A stretch of 11,966 nucleotides of DNA from Alphaproteobacteria bacterium (GTDB lineage: Bacteria; Pseudomonadota; Alphaproteobacteria; Reyranellales; Reyranellaceae): contig JABCYT010000040.1 in the NCBI GenBank assembly GCA_013290035.1, positions 1 through 11,966 on the forward strand. The letters run 5' to 3'. Below are positions 7,084-11,966 of the stretch, in pieces (position 1 is the first letter of the stretch; every line of letters starts with the position of its first letter). A program made the translations under genes and the position numbers. Below the pieces are notes generated by a model, which was not told the DNA's origin, searched no databases, and saw only the letters and a list, made by a program, of their open reading frames with translations.

Positions 7084-8024
7084 GACGGCGGCCGGTCGGG
7101 CGGGCCGATGACGAGCATGGGAAGGGTCGCGGCGATCGAGAGCGTCATGAACGCTTCGATGAGCAGGATCAGCGGCTTGGCCCAGCCCGCGGGATAGGCA
7201 AGGAAGCTGCCGGGTATGGCGAAGCCTGCGATGCCGACCACGAGAAACACCGCCGGCCCCGCGATCAGCGCCAGCCTCAGCCATCGCCGGCGAATCTCGG
7301 GCGCTTCGGTGAGCCGCGCCATCAGGACGATCAATGCCATGGCGGCCAGGATCGCTCCGCCCTGGAAGGCGCCGCCCGGCTCGTTCGCGCCCACCCAGAC
7401 GATGTGGATGGCGACCACGATGCCAAGCGGCGGCAGCAACTGGGCGAGGAAGGCGAGCGCGCCTTCCGGTCGCGCGCCGCGCCGTGGGCCGGCGACGCCG
7501 CCCCAATTGCCGTCGGACGCGAGCGACCACACACCGATCACGGCCAGGATCAGCACGACCTTCTCGAGCATGGTGTCGAAGGAGCGATAGGCGATCAGGA
7601 CGGCGGTAATCGGATTGCCGACGCCGAGCTCGCCAAGATGCTGGCCCGCTTCGGGCGCCAGCGTCGCGCCGGGATCGGGCATGAGCAGGACGACGGCGGC
7701 GAGCGCGGCCGCGACCACCGTGCAAAGTGCGGCCGCCAGGGCACGCAGCACGACGCCCGGGCGCTCCGCCGCGGCCGGCGCCTCGGTCTTGCGCAACCGC
7801 ACGACGGCGCTGATCAGCAGCACGCCGGTCACGCCGCTGCCGATCGCCGCCTCGGTCAAGGCCACATCCACCGCGAACAGGCGGACCCAGACCAGCGACA
7901 GCAGCAGCCCGTAGGCGACGTAGCCCACGACCGAGGCGAAGGCCTCGCGCGCGGCGATGGTCCAGCCGGCGACCGCCAGCACCAGGAGGGCAAGGCCGAT
8001 ATCCAAAGCCTGGATGACGCTCAT
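7080..8024 (-). CDS. Fused MbhD-MbhE-MrpB subunit of the cation/H+ antiporter
   Basis: A 314-residue inner-membrane protein that joins three units usually found apart. Residues 1-80 match the MbhD/DUF4040 domain (GYVAYGLLLSLVWVR, then DVALTEAAIGSGVTG with Asp53 and Glu58), homologous to the C-terminal part of MrpA and to NuoJ. Residues about 95-170 match MbhE, with NPITAVLIAYRSFDTMLE (137-154; Arg147, Asp150, Glu154 conserved in the RxFDTxxE motif). Residues about 190-305 match MnhB/MrpB, with VGANEPGGAFQGG (211-223) in place of the usual GHNxPGGGFxGG. In typical bacterial mrp operons the first two domains are the tail of the large MrpA; here they are the head of MrpB. The ATG at 8024 follows the mrpG stop by 25 nt, with AGGGGAG 18 nt upstream, the only non-overlapping junction in the operon. 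The stop overlaps mrpC as ATGA. Confidence 0.88.
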   Translation of the reverse strand: MSVIQALDIGLALLVLAVAGWTIAAREAFASVVGYVAYGLLLSLVWVRLFAVDVALTEAAIGSGVTGVLLISAVVRLRKTEAPAAAERPGVVLRALAAALCTVVAAALAAVVLLMPDPGATLAPEAGQHLGELGVGNPITAVLIAYRSFDTMLEKVVLILAVIGVWSLASDGNWGGVAGPRRGARPEGALAFLAQLLPPLGIVVAIHIVWVGANEPGGAFQGGAILAAMALIVLMARLTEAPEIRRRWLRLALIAGPAVFLVVGIAGFAIPGSFLAYPAGWAKPLILLIEAFMTLSIAATLPMLVIGPPDRPPS

Positions 8025-8049
8025 GCGGGCCCCGTCATGCGGCTCCCCT

Positions 8050-8343
8050 TCATGTGGGAGGGCCCTTGCGCCGCAGCGCGTGGGCGATGAGCTGCGCCAC
8101 CGTGGCGCCGGCCAGCTGCACCAGCACCCAGACGGCGACGAGCTTCAGGGCGCCCAGCAGGCCGCTGGCCTGTGGCAGCAGGCCGAGCACGATCAGGCCG
8201 AGACCGAGATTGTCGGCTTTGGTCAAGGCGTGCAGGCGGGTGAAGGAGTCGGGGAAGCGCAGCAATCCCACGGTGCCCGCCATGAAGAAGACGGCGCCGG
8301 CCGAGATCGCGACGATGGTGAAGATGTCGATGGCGACGTTCAT
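8050..8343 (-). CDS. mnhG: Na+(K+)/H+ antiporter subunit G (MrpG/MnhG)
   Basis: A 97-residue small membrane subunit with three predicted helices. The family signature is intact: GLLRFPDSFTRLHALTKADN at residues 26-45. MrpG is needed for assembly and function of the complex and lies in the MrpE-F-G bundle of known structures. The ATG at 8343 overlaps the mrpF stop as ATGA. The C-terminus ends in a short basic cytoplasmic tail (HALRRKGPPT). Confidence 0.93.
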   Translation of the reverse strand: MNVAIDIFTIVAISAGAVFFMAGTVGLLRFPDSFTRLHALTKADNLGLGLIVLGLLPQASGLLGALKLVAVWVLVQLAGATVAQLIAHALRRKGPPT

Positions 8344-8612
8344 TCGGGATCGCGGCCTTCCGGCGGCGCGGCGCTGTTGGTCAAGGCGACGGCGGCGAAA
8401 GCGGCGAGAAGGGCGAGCCCCAAAGCGACGTCCTCCGCGCCGCGCACGCCGGTTGCCGCGGCCACCAGCAGGAGGGCGGCGATGCCGCCCGTACCGAGCA
8501 GCTGCGCCGCCATCGTGCGGTCGACATTGCCCGGTCCGCCCAGCACGCGCAGCAGGCCCACCGCTACGGTCAGCAGGACGAAGCCTGCGGCAGCGAGCAG
8601 GAACTCAGTCAT
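8340..8612 (-). CDS. mnhF: Na+(K+)/H+ antiporter subunit F (MrpF/MnhF)
   Basis: A 90-residue membrane subunit with three predicted helices. Signature residues are LLRVLGGPGNVDRTMAAQLL (20-39, GPxxxDR block) and the later AEDVALGLALLAAFAAVA (59-76), where the conserved Asp61 sits in the third helix; this Asp is implicated in cation handling in studied Mrp systems. I take the ATG at 8612; the frame is open further upstream to 8861 but there it lies antiparallel-frame to mrpE coding sequence and shows no membrane character. It overlaps the mrpE end by 8 nt. Confidence 0.92.
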   Translation of the reverse strand: MTEFLLAAAGFVLLTVAVGLLRVLGGPGNVDRTMAAQLLGTGGIAALLLVAAATGVRGAEDVALGLALLAAFAAVALTNSAAPPEGRDPE

Positions 8613-9135
8613 GGCCGATCGCCCGGCTGAACAACGCTTCCTCTGTGGCCAGGTTGGCCGCGACGGGCTGTTCGACGTCGAGGCAATGGACGACGAGGGC
8701 ACCCTTTTCGTCGGAGCCGGTCGGCAGCGTGCCGGGCAGCAGGCTGGAGACTGCGCAGAACGCGTTCCGCGCGCCAGCCGACCGCAGACGGCAGGGATAG
8801 ACGATGAAGCCCGGGTCGAGCGGCAACCGCGGACTGAACGCGCGCCAGGCGACTTCGACACCCGAGCTCACCGACTGTCGCAGGAAATGCAGGATGAATG
8901 TTGCCAGCGACAGAAGCCGCAGCTGCACTTTTACCTTCGGAAGGAGCCGCAGGCTCGTCCATGTCGCCGCCGCCGCGGCGATCAGGCCGATCGGAAGATC
9001 GACCGGGTCGTAGCCTGCGATCATGAGCCAGAAGGCAAGAAAGAGAATGGCGCGCCCGGCCGCGACCCACGCGGGACGGGGAGCACCATCATCTCGGGCG
9101 CTGCTCAAGATGAAAATCCGAGAAGGGCGACGCAA
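8605..9135 (-). CDS. mnhE: Na+(K+)/H+ antiporter subunit E (MrpE/MnhE)
   Basis: A 176-residue protein, first gene of the antiporter operon. Two to three N-terminal membrane helices (about 26-66 and 74-92) are followed by a soluble domain. Diagnostic stretches are LRQSVSSGVEVAWRAFSP (85-102), the DPGFIVYP that follows, and SLLPGTLPTGSDEKGALVVH (131-150) with CLDVE after it, matching the LLPGT...vH.LD motif of MrpE. The frame closes with an in-frame TGA just upstream of 9135 and contains no early ATG or GTG, so the start must be a non-ATG codon: TTG at 9135, or TTG at 9108 nine codons later. Neither has a convincing ribosome site. The first 20 residues are polar and unlike the family, so the true start may be the inner one. 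Identity is secure; the start is not. Confidence 0.87.
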   Translation of the reverse strand: MRRPSRIFILSSARDDGAPRPAWVAAGRAILFLAFWLMIAGYDPVDLPIGLIAAAAATWTSLRLLPKVKVQLRLLSLATFILHFLRQSVSSGVEVAWRAFSPRLPLDPGFIVYPCRLRSAGARNAFCAVSSLLPGTLPTGSDEKGALVVHCLDVEQPVAANLATEEALFSRAIGHD

Positions 9136-9219
9136 GGCATCTCAGACCCCGACTGGCTTCTCTTCGAAAACTTTACTCTCTTCCGTCACTCCGACCAAGG
9201 GCGCACGAGCTATTCACCG

Positions 9220-9243
9220 ATTGCCCGTTCCAGTGCGGGCAAT
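9220..9243. promoter_or_regulatory. Perfect 8+8 bp inverted repeat, candidate operator
   Basis: ATTGCCCG at 9220-9227 recurs inverted as CGGGCAAT at 9236-9243 with an 8-nt spacer. It lies 85 bp from the mrpE start and 85 bp from the efflux adaptor start, almost midway between the two operons. A centre-to-centre spacing of 16 bp suits a dimeric regulator binding one face of the helix. It could also form a hairpin, but no T-run follows on either strand, so a terminator is unlikely. Confidence 0.5.
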
Positions 9244-9315
9244 TCGAAGCTAGAGTACAACGCGCGTCGGTGTCATTGCGTTCGCTGGGTGGATCTCGAT
9301 CGAGCATATCCAGGG

Positions 9316-9322
9316 AGGAGGT
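9316..9322 (+). promoter_or_regulatory. Strong ribosome binding site of the efflux adaptor
   Basis: AGGAGGT, a full anti-16S match, ends 6 nt before the GTG at 9329. It decides in favour of this GTG even though the start codon is not ATG. Confidence 0.8.
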
Positions 9323-9328
9323 CGCGCC

Positions 9329-10441
9329 GTGGCTCTGTGCTCCATCTGTCCGAACGTGAGTCGCAACGCGGCGCGCAGTTTGCTGCTATTGCCGGTGATC
9401 GCGCTGCTGGTCGCCGGCTGCGAGCAGAAGACCAAGGCCAAGACCGTCGATGCCCGACCGGTTCGCACGATCACCGCCGCGAAGGGCGGCACCGGCGAAG
9501 TGGTCGTCCTCACAGGACAGATCAGCGCCGAGAATGAAGCCTCGCTGGCCTTCCGCATCGGCGGCCGCATCATCGAACGGAAGGGCGATGTCGGCGATCG
9601 CGTCACACCCGATCAGGTGCTGGCGAAACTCGACCCGCAGAATGAAGTGAACGCGCTGCGTTCGGCCCAGGCGGCGCTGTCGGCGGCTGAAGGCCGCCTG
9701 GTCGAGACGACCAACACCTTCGACCGCCAGAAGATCCTGCTGCCCCAGGGCTTCACGACCCAGGCCCTGTACGATCAGGCGCAGCAGGCGCTGCGCACCG
9801 CGCAATCGCAGGTCGACAATGCCGAGGCCCAGCTGCACATCGCCAAGGACCGCGTGACCTACACGCAGCTCAAGGCGGGGGTCACCGGCTCGATCACGTC
9901 GCGTACCGCCGAATCGGGCGAGGTGGTGCAGGCCGGGCAGACGATCTTCCAGGTCGCCCGCCAGAACGGCCGCGACGCGGTGTTCGACGTGCCGGCCCAG
10001 GTGATCCGCTCGGCGCCGCCCGATCCCAAGGTCGTGGTTTCCCTGACCGACGATCCTTCCATCACCGCCATGGGCAGGGTGCGCCAGGTCGATCCGCAGG
10101 CCGACCCGATCACGCGCACCTTCCGGGTGCGCGTCAGCCTGATCGACCCGCCGCCCGCCATGTTCCTGGGCGCGACAGTGAAGGGGCGGATGGAGCTCGA
10201 AGCGACGCCCGGCATCGCGCTTCCCGCCAGCGCCCTGACACGCATCAATGACCAGCCGGCGGTATGGCTCGTCGATCCCGCGACCATGACGGTCTCCCTG
10301 CATAACGTGCAGGTCGAGCGCTTCGACCCGGCGACGGTGATCATCTCGCACGGGCTCGAGGGCGGCGAGATCGTGGTGACGGCGGGCGTGCAGGCCCTCC
10401 ATCCCGACCAGAAGGTGCGTCTTCTGGGAGCCCAGCCGTGA
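9329..10441 (+). CDS. RND efflux periplasmic adaptor (membrane fusion protein), lipoprotein
   Basis: A 370-residue adaptor of the HlyD/AcrA family that links an inner-membrane RND pump to an outer-membrane channel. The signal peptide ends in a lipobox LLVAGC with Cys31 as the lipidated residue; Glu32 at +2 is no inner-membrane retention Asp, so sorting is uncertain, though adaptors of this class are normally inner-membrane anchored. Two half-lipoyl motifs flank a hairpin: about 68-105 (ENEASLAFRIGGRIIERKGD) and about 180-210 (LKAGVTGSITSRTAESGEVV). The coiled coil between (106-175) is rich in Ala, Gln and Glu. The beta-barrel domain spans about 216-293 and the membrane-proximal domain about 293-366. 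The start is GTG with a strong ribosome site. The stop overlaps the permease start by 4 nt (GTGA). Substrate is unknown; no outer-membrane factor or regulator gene lies in view. Confidence 0.92.
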   Translation: MALCSICPNVSRNAARSLLLLPVIALLVAGCEQKTKAKTVDARPVRTITAAKGGTGEVVVLTGQISAENEASLAFRIGGRIIERKGDVGDRVTPDQVLAKLDPQNEVNALRSAQAALSAAEGRLVETTNTFDRQKILLPQGFTTQALYDQAQQALRTAQSQVDNAEAQLHIAKDRVTYTQLKAGVTGSITSRTAESGEVVQAGQTIFQVARQNGRDAVFDVPAQVIRSAPPDPKVVVSLTDDPSITAMGRVRQVDPQADPITRTFRVRVSLIDPPPAMFLGATVKGRMELEATPGIALPASALTRINDQPAVWLVDPATMTVSLHNVQVERFDPATVIISHGLEGGEIVVTAGVQALHPDQKVRLLGAQP

Positions 10442-11966
10442 CCAATCTCTCCGAATGGGCCCTCAAGCATCGGGCATTCACCGTGTTCCTGATGATCGTG
10501 GTCACGCTTGCGGGACTGTCCTCGTACTTCGGACTCGGACGCAATGAGGATCCGGCCTTCACCTTCCGCACCATGATCGTGCAGGCGGCGTGGCCGGGCG
10601 CCACGCTCGACGACACGCTGAAGCAGGTGACCGAGCGGCTCGAGCGCAAGCTGCAGGAGACGCGTGGACTGGATTTCCTGCGCAGCTACACGACACCCGG
10701 GCTGACGACGATCTTCGTCAACCTCAAGGGATCGACGTCGGCATCGGAGGTTCCCGACGTCTGGTACCAGGTGCGCAAGAACATCGGCGACATCCGCGGC
10801 ACCCTGCCGGCCGGCGTGGTCGGTCCCGGCTTCAACGACGACTTCGGCGACACGTTCGGCTTGATCTACGGCTTCACCGCCGACGGTTTCTCCCACCGCG
10901 AGCTGCGCGACTACGTGGAGGGGGTTCGCTCGCGCTTGCTGAACGTGCCCGACGTGTCGAAGATCGAGATCATCGGCGCCCAGGACGAACAGATCTACAT
11001 CGAGTTCTCCACCCAGCAGCTCGCTGGCCTCGGCATCGATCGCGCCGCCCTGATCGCCGCTGTCCAGGCGCAGAACAGCGTCGTTCCCGCCGGTTCGCTC
11101 CAGACCAGCGACGAGAAGCTGTCGCTGCGGGTTTCCGGAGACTTCCGCTCCGAGCAGGACATCCTCAACGTCAACTTCCTGTCGAACGGCAGGATGATCC
11201 GGCTGCGCGATATCGCCGAGGTCCGCCGCGCCTATGCCGACCCGCCGCAGCCGATGTTCCGCGTCAACGGCAAGCCCGCCATCGGCCTCGCCATCGCCAT
11301 GCGCAACGGCGGCGACATTCTGGCGCTGGGCCGCAACGTACAGCAGGAGATCGATGACGCGGTGATCGACTTGCCGCTCGGCATCGAGCCGACGCTGGTG
11401 TCGGATCAGCCGGCGGTCGTCGATCATGCCATCGGCGAGTTCATGATCTCGCTGTGGCAGGCCATCGCCATCATCATGGCGGTGAGCATCATCAGCCTCG
11501 GCCTGCGGCCTGGCGCCATCGTCGCGGCGTCGATCCCGCTCACGCTCGCCGTCACCTTTCCCATCATGCAGATGTTCCACATCGACCTGCAGCGCATTTC
11601 GCTCGGCGCCCTGATCATCGCGCTCAGCCTGCTGGTCGACAGCGCCATGACCACCGTCGACGTCATGACCACGCGCATCGCCCAGGGCGACAAGACCGAG
11701 GACGCCGCTTCCTTCGCCTACAAATCGCTGGCCTTCCCCATGCTGACCGGCACCTTCGTCACGGCGGCGGGCTTCGTGCCTATCGGCTTCGCGCAGAGCG
11801 CCGCCGGCGAATACACCTTCTCGATCTTCGCCGTCGTGACCATCGCGCTGTTCGTGTCGTGGTTCGTCGCCGTGCTGTTCGCTCCGTTGCTCGGCGTCGT
11901 GCTGCTCCGGCCGCCGAAGTCGCAGGAGCCGGCCAGGCCCAACATCGTCCTGCGGGTCTTCCGCAG
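10438..11966 (+). CDS. RND efflux permease (AcrB/ACR_tran family), N-terminal part
   Basis: The open frame starts at GTG 10438 (GTGA overlap with the adaptor stop) and runs off the right edge after 509 codons, about half of a usual 1,000-1,050-residue RND pump. TM1 is about 11-31. The first periplasmic porter region follows to about 330, with NDDFGDTFGLIYGFTADGF, GAQDEQIYIEFS and PAGSLQTSDEKLSLRVSGDF typical of the TriC-like branch of RND drug exporters. TM2 to TM6 lie at about 335-490, with IVAASIPLTLAVTFP in TM3 and RISLGALIIALSLLVDSA in TM4. In the family, TM4 carries Asp-Asp (Asp407/Asp408 of AcrB) for proton relay; here the pair is Asp401-Ser402, the preceding Gly is Ser, and the downstream Glu is Asp. 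The rest of the proton network (TM10 Lys) is beyond the window. It should export small amphiphiles by proton motive force, with altered coupling possible. Confidence 0.9.
   Translation, partial: MTNLSEWALKHRAFTVFLMIVVTLAGLSSYFGLGRNEDPAFTFRTMIVQAAWPGATLDDTLKQVTERLERKLQETRGLDFLRSYTTPGLTTIFVNLKGSTSASEVPDVWYQVRKNIGDIRGTLPAGVVGPGFNDDFGDTFGLIYGFTADGFSHRELRDYVEGVRSRLLNVPDVSKIEIIGAQDEQIYIEFSTQQLAGLGIDRAALIAAVQAQNSVVPAGSLQTSDEKLSLRVSGDFRSEQDILNVNFLSNGRMIRLRDIAEVRRAYADPPQPMFRVNGKPAIGLAIAMRNGGDILALGRNVQQEIDDAVIDLPLGIEPTLVSDQPAVVDHAIGEFMISLWQAIAIIMAVSIISLGLRPGAIVAASIPLTLAVTFPIMQMFHIDLQRISLGALIIALSLLVDSAMTTVDVMTTRIAQGDKTEDAASFAYKSLAFPMLTGTFVTAAGFVPIGFAQSAAGEYTFSIFAVVTIALFVSWFVAVLFAPLLGVVLLRPPKSQEPARPNIVLRVFR

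Larger units (their letters stand above)
9136..9328. promoter_or_regulatory. Divergent intergenic control region (antiporter operon versus RND efflux operon)
   Basis: These 193 bp separate two operons transcribed away from each other and must hold both promoters. The DNA is less GC-rich than its surroundings, especially 9160-9190 and 9210-9260. I could not pick convincing -35/-10 pairs for either direction. The region contains the inverted repeat at 9220-9243 described separately and a 10-bp palindrome CTCGATCGAG at 9295-9304, close to the efflux ribosome site. No open frame with coding character was found. Confidence 0.6.

Noticed and set aside
7084..7725. Long N-terminal extension of mnhC
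   Set aside because: It is a frame shadow of the fused MbhD-MbhE-MrpB gene; MrpC proteins are about 110-120 residues, matching the ATG at 7083.
3582..9135. Respiratory complex I or a formate hydrogenlyase membrane arm
   Set aside because: MrpE, MrpF and MrpG subunits are present, which complex I and Hyf/Hyc lack, and no NuoB/C/D/H/I or hydrogenase gene is in the window.
9295..9304. CTCGATCGAG palindrome near the efflux ribosome site
   Set aside because: Ten-bp palindromes built on CGATCG are frequent in this kind of genome; not enough to call an operator without conservation.
9859..11580. 573-codon open frame on the minus strand
   Set aside because: Antisense to the efflux adaptor and permease, both of which have clear domains; the product is low-complexity Arg/Asp/Gly/His.

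Overview
The window is GC-rich, gene-dense DNA. Codon use, the ATGA/GTGA stop-start overlaps and the protein families all look like a free-living alphaproteobacterium (Rhodospirillales or Hyphomicrobiales type). That placement is inferred from composition and gene style; no rRNA or other marker gene is present. I see no tRNA, insertion sequence, CRISPR array or integrase.

Layout. Positions 1-1012 (+): the tail of an alpha/beta-hydrolase-like gene, translationally coupled to a class I SAM-dependent methyltransferase. Positions 1034-2632 (-): a secreted family 5 (peptide/nickel type) ABC substrate-binding protein, convergent with the methyltransferase and with no permease or ATPase genes in view. 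Positions 2633-2854: a 222-bp non-coding gap with two good inverted repeats. Positions 2855-3505 (-): a 2OG-Fe(II) oxygenase of the TIGR02466 type. Positions 3582-9135 (-): a tightly packed seven-gene operon for a multisubunit Mrp/Mnh-type cation/H+ antiporter. Positions 9136-9328: a divergent intergenic region with an 8+8 bp perfect inverted repeat. Positions 9329-11966 (+): an RND efflux pair, a lipoprotein membrane-fusion adaptor followed by an inner-membrane RND permease that runs off the window.

The antiporter operon is the main item. Its transcription order is mrpE, mrpF, mrpG, a fused MbhD-MbhE-MrpB protein, mrpC, mrpD, then a second MrpD/NuoL-like subunit. This is the order of the antiporter half of the archaeal membrane-bound hydrogenase (mbhA-H), but no hydrogenase gene is present in the window. 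There is no full-length MrpA: its C-terminal domains sit fused to MrpB, and the last gene supplies a separate NuoL-like channel subunit. In that last subunit the normally conserved TM5 glutamate is alanine, while the lysines of the channel are kept. By family knowledge the complex should exchange Na+ (or K+) for H+ at the inner membrane and support pH or salt homeostasis.

The RND permease also departs from its family: the Asp-Asp pair of TM4 that relays protons reads Asp-Ser. So two ion-coupled membrane systems, transcribed divergently from one short control region, each carry a substitution at a proton-path residue.
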